From Opitutia bacterium (GTDB lineage: Bacteria > Verrucomicrobiota > Verrucomicrobiia > Opitutales > UBA953): DNA of 18,914 bases. Under the pieces are notes generated by a model, which was given only the letters and a program-made list of their open reading frames with translations, had not been told where the DNA came from and made no database searches. The DNA lies in assembly GCA_947460445.1 (NCBI GenBank), contig CANHHS010000015.1, positions 1-18,914 of the forward strand, in the 5' to 3' direction. Position 1 is the stretch's first letter. Each line of letters opens with the position of its first letter. The translations under genes were made by a program, and so were the position numbers. Shown here piece after piece: positions 7,716-15,263 of the stretch.

Positions 7716-8531
7716 ACCGTAACCGGCAGCGGCCTTACCGTCTTCACCGAGATGACCTGTGGTCCAAAGCACGCCACGGGTAACGAGATCTAAGTACCGA
7801 GCGTCTTGAACCGTGGCATTATTGTGTCCGAGAGTCGTACTAAAGATACGGGTTTTCTTAGGGCCGTAGGTATTCGTCCAAATCACAACGGTTTCGGTAA
7901 CCTTATCAGGCTTACCTTCTTTACCCTTTTGCACCTGTTTGCCCTTGGCAAGTGGGTGGCCGGTTAAAATGGCGATATTGTTGTAAAGCTCTTCATTGCC
8001 TGTCGTCCAATTGGGAAGTCCAACCGAAGCGGGCGATGTCGTATCGACATAGGTAATTTCAATGGGGAGTTGAGGGCCGTGACCTGAAGACTGCAAACCA
8101 AGGTACTCAAACCAACCCGCATTGTCGGCACCGGCTTGGACAGGTTGTCCATAGTTACCAAAGCGATAGGAGTGCATCGCACAGTGTAAATTCACGGCAG
8201 GGAGTCCGTTACGATGGGCAGCGAGAATTTTTTCGATATACACTTTGTCTTTCACATCTGCTGCACACTCATCGTGAATAACGACGTCAAAGTTTTTTTC
8301 CCAATTGGGTTGATTGTAGATATCAAAAGTTACGTCGGTTCCCTTGGAGGGACTATAAGCGTGAGTGACCTTGACGTTGGCACGCTCCATTAAACCTTTC
8401 TCAATGATTACATGCTGGGCTGCGTAATCGTGGCAGCACCCACCGGTCACGAGTAGCACGCGAATCGGTGCGGGGGTTTCCGCCGCAAAGACAGAGGTCG
8501 CTAGAGCAAGGAGTACGGTGAGGTTGCGCAT
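7710..8531 (-). CDS. Exported ThuA-domain protein (trehalose-utilisation-like)
   Basis: A 273-residue protein of the ThuA family, which has a class I glutamine-amidotransferase-like fold. ThuA itself acts in disaccharide catabolism (3-keto-trehalose/sucrose turnover); most exported homologues in Planctomycetota and Verrucomicrobiota are uncharacterised. ATG 8531 is chosen because it begins a signal peptide (MRNLTVLLALATSVFA, then AETPAP); the open frame runs 11 codons further up but breaks that signal. Family features are VLLVTGGCCHDY near 25-36, the segment FDVVIHDECAADV near 81-93, AVNLHCAMHSYR near 112-123 and VIWTNTYGPKKTRIF with LGHNNAT near 216-239. It lies 80 bases downstream of trxB on the same strand, and that spacer contains no clear signal. 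A role in sugar breakdown outside the cytoplasm, possibly alongside the convergent sulfatase, is inference only. Confidence 0.82.
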   Translation of the reverse strand: MRNLTVLLALATSVFAAETPAPIRVLLVTGGCCHDYAAQHVIIEKGLMERANVKVTHAYSPSKGTDVTFDIYNQPNWEKNFDVVIHDECAADVKDKVYIEKILAAHRNGLPAVNLHCAMHSYRFGNYGQPVQAGADNAGWFEYLGLQSSGHGPQLPIEITYVDTTSPASVGLPNWTTGNEELYNNIAILTGHPLAKGKQVQKGKEGKPDKVTETVVIWTNTYGPKKTRIFSTTLGHNNATVQDARYLDLVTRGVLWTTGHLGEDGKAAAGYGR

Positions 8532-8611
8532 GGTAAAAAGTGTTGGGATAAGGGGCACAACCAAGGACAGCTAGGTAGAGCTTAAGTTCCTGAGAGAAAG
8601 CAGGCTATCGG

Positions 8612-9538
8612 TTATTCCTGATCGGCCAACCAGCGCTCGGCTTCAATGGCCGAGCGACAGCCCATGCCGGCAGCGGTGATGGCTTGGCGGTAAACGTGGT
8701 CTGCACAATCGCCGGCAACAAAGACGCCAGGGAGGTCGGTGGATACGGTGTTATCGTGTGCCACAAAGTAACCGTTGGCATCCACTTTTAACTGTTCGGC
8801 AAAAACCTTGGTGTTCGGGGTGTGACCGATGGCAATGAACACGCATTTAGTCGGAATGACGCGTGCACCCTTTCCGGATTCTTCGACTTTTAATCCATTC
8901 ACTTTGCCATCATCGCCGCCGATTACTTCCACAGGCGCACAGTTTAAAGCGAGTTCGATTTTTTCATGCTCCTTCACGCGGCGCACCATAATCTCGGAAG
9001 CGCGGAAACTATCACGACGATGGACCAGTGTCACCTTGCTCGCAAAGCGAGTTAAGAAGAGCGCTTCTTCGCAGGCGGAGTCTCCACCACCCACGACAAC
9101 AACTTCCATGCCGCGATAAAAAGCACCGTCACACGTGGCACAGGTGGTAACACCTTTGCCGCCGTAATATTTCATCTCGCCCGGAATGCCGAGCAATCGA
9201 GGCGAAGCACCTGTAGCGAGAATGACAGCTTTCGCTTCGTAAGTTTTTTCTGCACCCTGAAGTTTCTTAATCGGACCCTTGAGATCAACCGACTGAATAA
9301 GGTCATACTCGAAGCGGGCGCCAAAACGTTCCGCCTGCGCGCGCATGTTGCCGATGAGCTCATTACCGTCGACCCCATGGGCGAACCCAGGGAAGTTCTC
9401 GACCTCGGAAGTAGTGGTCAATTGACCCCCCGGTTGGCCACCCTCAATCACGAGGGGACTCAGGTTCGCACGGGCGGCATAGATAGCGGCGGTCAGGCCT
9501 GCACAGCCCGTACCTAGGATAATGACGTTTTCGGCCAT
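8612..9538 (-). CDS. trxB: Thioredoxin reductase (NADPH)
   Basis: A 308-residue low-molecular-weight thioredoxin reductase, the usual size, transferring electrons from NADPH through FAD and a disulfide to thioredoxin in the cytosol. The FAD-binding motif is GTGCAGLTAAIYAARA at 9-24 and the FAD segment GGQPGGQLTTTSEVENFPGF lies near 33-52. The redox centre is CATC with C133 and C136. The NADPH site shows GGGDSACEEALFL near 150-162 and HRRDSFRAS near 173-181. The second FAD motif GVFVAGDCAD lies near 271-280. ATG 9538 begins right at the flavin domain. It is divergent from secA with 113 bases between them. No thioredoxin gene is next to it. A ferredoxin- or ferredoxin/flavodoxin-dependent variant is unlikely because the HRRxxxRA NADPH motif is intact. 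Confidence 0.96.
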   Translation of the reverse strand: MAENVIILGTGCAGLTAAIYAARANLSPLVIEGGQPGGQLTTTSEVENFPGFAHGVDGNELIGNMRAQAERFGARFEYDLIQSVDLKGPIKKLQGAEKTYEAKAVILATGASPRLLGIPGEMKYYGGKGVTTCATCDGAFYRGMEVVVVGGGDSACEEALFLTRFASKVTLVHRRDSFRASEIMVRRVKEHEKIELALNCAPVEVIGGDDGKVNGLKVEESGKGARVIPTKCVFIAIGHTPNTKVFAEQLKVDANGYFVAHDNTVSTDLPGVFVAGDCADHVYRQAITAAGMGCRSAIEAERWLADQE

Positions 9539-9549
9539 ACCGCATTGGT

Positions 9550-9610
9550 GGCAAGGTCTGCCCCCAGCGCAAGGCGAGAGAGTAAAAATGCCTCCCCTTC
9601 CGCCTTGCCC
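9550..9610 (-). promoter_or_regulatory. Inverted and direct repeats in the trxB leader (trxB/secA divergent spacer)
   Basis: On the + strand GCAAGGCG (9569-9576) and CGCCTTGC (9601-9608) are perfect 8-base arms around a 24-base loop. A further GGCAAGG at 9550-9556 repeats the left arm. In a trxB transcript the distal GGCAAGG could therefore pair either with the middle CCTTGC copy or with the CCTTGCC copy 11-17 bases before the trxB ATG. The word GGGCAAGGCGGAA (minus strand 9598-9610) is shared with 6181-6193. The spacer must also hold the secA promoter, which I could not place. Confidence 0.35.
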
Positions 9611-9651
9611 ATCCCGCCCCCGTCCCGTTCATTGTCCGACCGACCCGCTCG

Positions 9652-12633
9652 ATGCTCCTCGGATTCCTCAAGCTCTTTGCCGGCAGCCACAACCGCCGCT
9701 TCCTTCGTCAGTGCACCCCTCTGGTTCGCCGGATCAACGTGCTTGAACAAGAATACCAACGCCTGAGCGACGACCAGCTCCGTGCTAAAACTGCCGAGTT
9801 CCGGGCCCGTATCGCCAAGGGAGCCACGACCGACTCTCTACTCCCAGAGGCATTCGCTGTTGTTAAAAACGCAGCCCGTCGACTCAAGGGATCTCAGATT
9901 ACGGTCTGTGACCATACCCTCACATGGGACATGGTGCACTTCGACGTTCAGCTGGTTGGCGGAATCGCGCTCCATCAGCGCAAGATTGCCGAGATGGCAA
10001 CCGGTGAAGGTAAAACACTGGTCGCCACCCTACCCCTTTACTTGAACGCCCTCACGGGTCGCAACTGTCAGCTCGTCACCGTCAATGACTACCTTGCACG
10101 CCGCGACTCGGAATGGATGGGTCACCTCTTTACATGGCTGGGCTTAACCGTCGGTTGTATTCAAAATTCCCAGAGCCCCAGCGAACGACGTGCAGCCTAC
10201 GCATGCGACATCACTTACGGCACAGCTTCTGAACTCGGCTTCGACTACCTGCGCGACAACGGCATGGCACTTGCCGCCGAAGAACAAGTTCAGCGCGAAC
10301 ACTTCTACTGTATCGTCGACGAAATCGATTCCATTCTCGTCGATGAAGCCCGTACCCCGCTCATTATTTCAGGGCCCGTCGCCGAAGAGCGCGAACCGGC
10401 CTTCCCACGGCTCAAAGAAGACATCACTCGCCTTGTCGACTTACAAGTGAAGCTCGTCAATCGCCTGATGACAGAAGCCGAAGCCGAACTCGCCAAGGTA
10501 GCCGCCGGGAAAGATCCCAGCACAGACACCGTTGAAAAAATTTGGTTAGCTGCACACGGCATGCCCCGCAATCGGGGCTTACTCCGCATTCTTGAAAATG
10601 GTCGCTGGCGCAAAGCACTCGAACGCCATGAAGGCGTATTAGCAAGCGAGCTGGAGAAAGACCGCCGCTACCACCTGAAGGAGCGTCTCTACTTCTCCGT
10701 CAGCGAGCGCCAGCACGAAGCCGATCTTTCTCAACTCGGGCGCGACACCCTTCGTCCGAATGCACCGGATGCATTTGTTCTGCCTGACCTCGCTTCACTC
10801 TTCGTCACGCTCGATCAAGATCGCACGCTCGATCAAGCCGCACGGGCAACACGCAAACAAGAAGCTGAAAGCACCTATGTGCAAATCAGCGAAGACATCC
10901 ATGCAATCAGTCAGTTGCTCCGTGCTTATACACTATATGAACGTGACGTTCATTACGTGGTACAAGACAGCAAGGTGCATATCGTCGATGAACATACGGG
11001 GCGTATTCTTCCGGGTCGCCGCTGGAGTGATGGACTTCACCAAGCCGTCGAATGCAAAGAAGGCGTGCCCCTCGAGCGCGAAAACAAGACCTACGCAACC
11101 ATCACCATTCAGAATTATTTCCGTCTTTATCAAAAACTCTCTGGGATGACGGGTACGGCCGAGACAGAAGCCGCAGAATTCAATGATATCTACAACTTGA
11201 CCGTTGTAGCCATCCCGACCCACCGTCCCTGCATTCGCGTCGACGAAAACGATATCGTCTTCAAGACCCGACGCGAGAAATTCGCCCACGCCATCAAAGT
11301 CATTCAAGAAGCTCACACCCGCGGACAGCCCGTCCTCGTCGGTACAGCTTCGGTTGAGTCTTCCGAAACTTTAAGTCGCATGCTCGAAGGCGCACGCATT
11401 CCCCATAAGGTGCTCAATGCAAAACAACATGCACTGGAAGCCGAGATTGTCACACTCGCGGGTCAAAAAGGTGCTGTAACGATTGCAACGAACATGGCAG
11501 GTCGCGGCACGGATATTAAATTAGGTGAAGGTGTACGCGAACTCGGCGGCCTCTTTGTCTTAGGCACCGAACGTCATGAATCTCGTCGTGTTGACCGACA
11601 ATTACGTGGACGTTGCTCACGCCAAGGTGACCCCGGGCGCTCACGCTTCTTGGTTTCGCTCGAAGACGACTTAATGCGTCTCTTCGCCAATGCAGGTACG
11701 ATTTCTTCACTCTTAGAAAAATCTTTCAAAGAAGGAGACCCCTTGGAGCACCCGATGCTCAACTGGTCAATCACCACTGCGCAAAAGCGCGTGGAAGGTC
11801 AGAATTATTCGATTCGTAAACGTTTGCTGCAATACGATGACGTTCTGAACCGTCAGCGTGAAGTTGTTTACGCTGTGCGTAATGGTGCAATCCGTGAAGC
11901 CAGCCCTCGCGAAGAACTTCTCGAGCTTGTCTCCGAAGAAATTCGTGAACGCATCACAGCGGTATTCCCAGATCCGCGTGGACCCGCAAATCGCGAGGCG
12001 GCCGAGGCATTTGTTAGTTGGACGACGACCACCTTCCCAATTCGCCTGACAACCGACGAGGTCATGAAAATGCGCGTCAGTAAAGCGGCTGATGAAATTC
12101 TCTTACGTGTGCGCGAACTTCATAGCGCCCGCGAACAATACGAAGACAAAGCTGGCCTAGCTAACCTCGAGCGTCAGGTCATCCTTCGCGCCGTGGATCG
12201 CAACTGGCAGGACCACCTTACTGAAATGGAGGACCTCCGTCGCTCCGTCGGCCTAAGAGGCTACGCCCAGAAAGACCCATTGAATGAGTATAAGAGCGAG
12301 GCCTTCAATGCCTTCTCCAGTATGATGGGACGCCTGCGTGGCGATGCCTGCTCAGGAATGTTCCGTATGGCGACGTCGATGGAAGCTTTTGAAGAAACCA
12401 TGCGTCGGGCACGCGGTGATGCCATCGCCTCTGGACCAGAAACAGAAGCGGCACCCGCCGCCGCAGCTCCTGCGCCCAAGCAAGTACCTTACCGCCGTGA
12501 GTTACCTAAAGTCGGTCGCAATGCGCTCGTGCGCATTCGTAAAAACGGCGAGACCCAAGAACTTAAGTGGAAAAAAGCCGAAGGCCTTGTTCGCGATGAA
12601 GGCTGGCAACTTGAAACCATTATTTCTGAATAA
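9652..12633 (+). CDS. secA: Preprotein translocase ATPase subunit SecA
   Basis: The motor of Sec protein export, working at the inner membrane with SecYEG. The 993 residues exceed the usual 840-900. Domains in order: Walker A ATGEGKT at 116-122, DEID at 223-226 with DEARTPLIISG, the preprotein cross-linking region up to VDEHTGR near 445-451, GMTGTAETEAAEF near 498-510, the second nucleotide fold with TNMAGRGTDIK near 613-623 and RQLRGRCSRQGDPG near 649-662, then the wing, scaffold and two-helix finger. Two insertions relative to E. coli SecA are visible: about 15 residues before HFDVQ (around 81-95), and about 80 residues in the cross-linking domain (between 242 and 425). The C-terminus keeps VGRN (954-957) but lacks the zinc-binding PCPCGSGKK tail, ending instead in ALVRIRKNG and a further 27 residues. 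ATG 9652 matches the family N-terminus. lnt follows after 6 bases. Confidence 0.96.
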   Translation: MLLGFLKLFAGSHNRRFLRQCTPLVRRINVLEQEYQRLSDDQLRAKTAEFRARIAKGATTDSLLPEAFAVVKNAARRLKGSQITVCDHTLTWDMVHFDVQLVGGIALHQRKIAEMATGEGKTLVATLPLYLNALTGRNCQLVTVNDYLARRDSEWMGHLFTWLGLTVGCIQNSQSPSERRAAYACDITYGTASELGFDYLRDNGMALAAEEQVQREHFYCIVDEIDSILVDEARTPLIISGPVAEEREPAFPRLKEDITRLVDLQVKLVNRLMTEAEAELAKVAAGKDPSTDTVEKIWLAAHGMPRNRGLLRILENGRWRKALERHEGVLASELEKDRRYHLKERLYFSVSERQHEADLSQLGRDTLRPNAPDAFVLPDLASLFVTLDQDRTLDQAARATRKQEAESTYVQISEDIHAISQLLRAYTLYERDVHYVVQDSKVHIVDEHTGRILPGRRWSDGLHQAVECKEGVPLERENKTYATITIQNYFRLYQKLSGMTGTAETEAAEFNDIYNLTVVAIPTHRPCIRVDENDIVFKTRREKFAHAIKVIQEAHTRGQPVLVGTASVESSETLSRMLEGARIPHKVLNAKQHALEAEIVTLAGQKGAVTIATNMAGRGTDIKLGEGVRELGGLFVLGTERHESRRVDRQLRGRCSRQGDPGRSRFLVSLEDDLMRLFANAGTISSLLEKSFKEGDPLEHPMLNWSITTAQKRVEGQNYSIRKRLLQYDDVLNRQREVVYAVRNGAIREASPREELLELVSEEIRERITAVFPDPRGPANREAAEAFVSWTTTTFPIRLTTDEVMKMRVSKAADEILLRVRELHSAREQYEDKAGLANLERQVILRAVDRNWQDHLTEMEDLRRSVGLRGYAQKDPLNEYKSEAFNAFSSMMGRLRGDACSGMFRMATSMEAFEETMRRARGDAIASGPETEAAPAAAAPAPKQVPYRRELPKVGRNALVRIRKNGETQELKWKKAEGLVRDEGWQLETIISE

Positions 12634-12639
12634 GACGTG

Positions 12640-14253
12640 ATGGCTACTTGGCGACGCCACCTTCCTTGGCTTGCGCCTGCCGCGTCGTCACTGTTGCTCT
12701 TTATCGCATTCCTACCCGGACAATTTGCCTGGGCAGGTTTCACTTGGGCGATCCCTTTAGCATTATGGTCAGCGACTGAACCAACCTGGAAAACCTGGCG
12801 ACGCGCCACGGGTCTCGCGGCACTGATCACTTGGTCGATACTGTTGATTTGGCTACGTCACGTTTACCCACCGCTCGGTTGGTTAGGTTGGTTGATTGTT
12901 TCAAGCTACTGTGCGCTTTACCTATTTACATGGCTATTAGCCCTACGCTGGATTTTCCCAACGCTCGGCGGCCGCAACTGGGCTTACCGCTTGTTGGCAA
13001 TGTTGGGTTTAGCGGGACTCTGGATTGGACTCGAAGCTCTCCGTGGTTGGGCACTCACAGGTTTCGGCTGGCTGCCGCTGGCGGCTTCACAAGTTAGCAA
13101 CCCTGTGATGCTCTCGCTTTGCGAGGTCACCGGACAACTTGGCCTTTCGGGTGCCGTTATCCTCGGAAATCTCGCCGTCGCGCGCTGGATTCGCCGACAA
13201 ATCGTCGAACGCAAAGAATTGGTGCAACGGAATATCCTGACGGGCTTAACCCCGGAAATCTATCTGGGCTTTGCCCCTGTCGCCTTAGCGTTCGCCATTC
13301 ACGTCGACTTTCGACTGAGCCTAATCGACTCAATTGATACCACACGCGTCCTCCGAGTTGCTGCGGTGCAAACCGACATCGACCCGAACGCCAAGTGGGA
13401 TTCCGAACGTCTTTCCGAACAGTTAGAATCGTTACGCGAACTGACGCGCGATGCAAATAAGACCAAGCCTGATATCATTCTTTGGCCCGAAGCCGCCATC
13501 GCGGTTTTACCCCTACGTCACCCAGGCTATCTCGCGACGCTCAAAGACTTAAGCCGGGAAACAGGATGCCCGATTGTGCTCGGGGCACTCGAGGAACGGA
13601 AAGAAGAGTATGCCAATGCCATTGCTGCAGTGGGTCCCGATGGGGTCATCGGTAGTCCGTACGCCAAACGACACTTAGTGCCCTTTGGTGAATATGTACC
13701 GTTGGCAGACTGGCTACCCCTACGAAAAGTCGTCCCCATTTCGCGCGACTGCCTTCGTGGTAAAAGCGCAACACCGATTCTTCTTTCGACGCGAGCCGGA
13801 GACGCCGTCGTTCTTGGTCCGCTTGTTTGCTATGAAGATGTCTTCCCAGAACTCGCCCGTGATCACGCTTTAGCTGGAGCAGATGTGCTTGTGGTACTTA
13901 CGAATGACGCATGGTACGGTCGTGAACTCGGCGCATGGCAACATGCCGCACACAGCGCGCTTTTAGCTGCAGCCACACGCCTGCCTGTCGTGCGTTGCGG
14001 GAATGCAGGTTGGAGTGGCAGCATGGATGCACTTGGACGTAGCACGCCCATCCTTCACGAAGGTACCATTTACTTTCAAGGAGGGCACGAACTGGCGCCG
14101 ATTAGTTACAATACCCAACGACGGGAAACGCCAACCTACTGGGTGAGACAAGGAGACTGGATCTTACCCCCCTCCATTGCTTTATTCGCTTTAACAGTTC
14201 TGATGCGTCGACGCCTTAAAATTAGTCCAGCATCGACCCAATCAGTTTCTTAA
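12640..14253 (+). CDS. lnt: Apolipoprotein N-acyltransferase
   Basis: A 537-residue inner-membrane enzyme that N-acylates the lipid-modified cysteine of lipoproteins, the last step of their maturation in diderm bacteria. The N-terminal half is a bundle of hydrophobic segments (about residues 10-30, 33-45, 55-72, 80-106, 117-133, 167-182 and 205-222). The C-terminal nitrilase-type periplasmic domain begins near VAAVQTDIDPN (240-250) and contains the triad Glu284 (LWPEAAI), Lys343 (YAKRHLVPFGEY) and Cys397 (GPLVCYEDVFPE), with NDAWYG at 422-427. A last hydrophobic segment near 510-521 restores membrane anchoring. A GTG at 12637 sits directly before ATG 12640; the start could be either, a one-residue difference. 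The secA stop is only 6 bases upstream, so coupling with secA is likely. All catalytic residues are present. Confidence 0.95.
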   Translation: MATWRRHLPWLAPAASSLLLFIAFLPGQFAWAGFTWAIPLALWSATEPTWKTWRRATGLAALITWSILLIWLRHVYPPLGWLGWLIVSSYCALYLFTWLLALRWIFPTLGGRNWAYRLLAMLGLAGLWIGLEALRGWALTGFGWLPLAASQVSNPVMLSLCEVTGQLGLSGAVILGNLAVARWIRRQIVERKELVQRNILTGLTPEIYLGFAPVALAFAIHVDFRLSLIDSIDTTRVLRVAAVQTDIDPNAKWDSERLSEQLESLRELTRDANKTKPDIILWPEAAIAVLPLRHPGYLATLKDLSRETGCPIVLGALEERKEEYANAIAAVGPDGVIGSPYAKRHLVPFGEYVPLADWLPLRKVVPISRDCLRGKSATPILLSTRAGDAVVLGPLVCYEDVFPELARDHALAGADVLVVLTNDAWYGRELGAWQHAAHSALLAAATRLPVVRCGNAGWSGSMDALGRSTPILHEGTIYFQGGHELAPISYNTQRRETPTYWVRQGDWILPPSIALFALTVLMRRRLKISPASTQSVS

Positions 14254-14268
14254 TTCACCGTAAACCCA

Positions 14269-14292
14269 GAGACAGAATCCTCAACCTGTCTC
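14269..14292 (+). promoter_or_regulatory. Hairpin between lnt and the aspartyl protease gene
   Basis: GAGACAG (14269-14275) and CTGTCTC (14286-14292) are perfect 7-base arms with a 10-base loop in the 59-base spacer behind lnt. There is no T-tract after it, so it may be a weak terminator, an RNA-processing site that sets relative expression, or an operator for the downstream gene, whose ATG is 20 bases further on. Confidence 0.3.
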
Positions 14293-14312
14293 GCTTACTC
14301 CAAGAGATAACC

Positions 14313-15263
14313 ATGTCCCGCACCTTTTTTACCTGCTTTCTGATTGCACTGACCTCCCTGACCAATGCTCAGCAACAAAAGTTACTGAAGCCAGTTATTC
14401 AGATGCCGGAAGCGGGTTACGCAAATATCCGCATCATCATGCGCGAAATCCCGACCGTTAAAGTCAAAGTCAACGGCGTTGATTGTGTGTTCGGCGTCGA
14501 CACCGGTTGCCAAGGATTGGGAGCGCTAACGGAAGCAGCTGCCGCTAAACTCAATCTTAAGTCTGACATGACTTTGCCCACGATGGGTAATACCGGAAAA
14601 AGCGAGATCGACTACGTCCGCATTGATAAACTCGAAATGGGTGGCGGCACCTGGAGCAACTTCCACGTACCCATGCTCCCGCTTAAAGGGATGAAGTTTG
14701 ATGGGCTCATTGGCGCGGATATTCTTTTTAAGGGACCATTCTATATGGATCTCGCCAATCGCACCCTATTGCTCGGCGCTGTGCCTGACACATCCGCCGC
14801 ACATGAAGTTTCCTGTTTCAGTCGCGGTGGACATTGTAACGTGAATATCGAAGTGGATGGCCGTAAAGTTCCTGTACTCATTGATTCAGGTGCTTCGCGA
14901 TCGTACCTGACCTCGATGAAGTTTACCGGAAAGACAGTCTTCCGCGGCTACGGCAGTGTCGCCACCGTCCGCGGGGTTTCCTTTGTGAAACAAGAGGTTT
15001 GTTTAATTAAGTCCTTACGCCTCGGCAATATGCCGCTGAAGGGTGTTACTTTCTATCGCGACGAAGAGCACAACATCATAGGCGATGATTTTCTGATGGC
15101 GCAGCCCATTGCTATCGACCGAGACAGTCGGCGCGTCTGGCTCTTCCCAGCAATGGGTAGCAATAAGGTAGTGGCTTCAGTTAAACAGGCCGACGTCAAA
15201 GGCGTCGATGCCGCAGGAAAACCTGCGACTTCGCCGAAGCCTGCTGAAACGCCTGCGCGCTGA
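14313..15263 (+). CDS. Exported tandem retropepsin-like aspartyl protease
   Basis: A 316-residue protein with a signal peptide (MSRTFFTCFLIALTSLTNA, then QQQ). Two aspartyl-protease signatures occur: VFGVDTGCQGLGAL with DTG at 63-65, and VPVLIDSGASRSYL with DSG at 191-193. Each is followed by the second family element, a hydrophobic-Gly motif: GLIGADILFKG (131-141) and NIIGDDFLMAQ (254-264), and each half then ends with a D-x-x-x-R beta-strand pattern (DLANRTLLL and DRDSRRVWLF). The protein is thus two retropepsin-like repeats in one chain, which could pair into one active site as in pepsin. The last 25 residues are Pro/Ala/Lys rich and probably flexible. Expected location is periplasm or cell surface; substrate unknown. 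ATG 14313 starts the signal peptide; only a weak AGAG precedes it. It follows lnt by 59 bases, and its stop abuts the next, convergent gene. Confidence 0.8.
   Translation: MSRTFFTCFLIALTSLTNAQQQKLLKPVIQMPEAGYANIRIIMREIPTVKVKVNGVDCVFGVDTGCQGLGALTEAAAAKLNLKSDMTLPTMGNTGKSEIDYVRIDKLEMGGGTWSNFHVPMLPLKGMKFDGLIGADILFKGPFYMDLANRTLLLGAVPDTSAAHEVSCFSRGGHCNVNIEVDGRKVPVLIDSGASRSYLTSMKFTGKTVFRGYGSVATVRGVSFVKQEVCLIKSLRLGNMPLKGVTFYRDEEHNIIGDDFLMAQPIAIDRDSRRVWLFPAMGSNKVVASVKQADVKGVDAAGKPATSPKPAETPAR

Noticed and set aside
12490..12640. Frameshift hiding a normal SecA zinc tail
   Set aside because: The other two forward frames do not contain PCPCGSG or a Cys cluster, so the altered tail is genuine.
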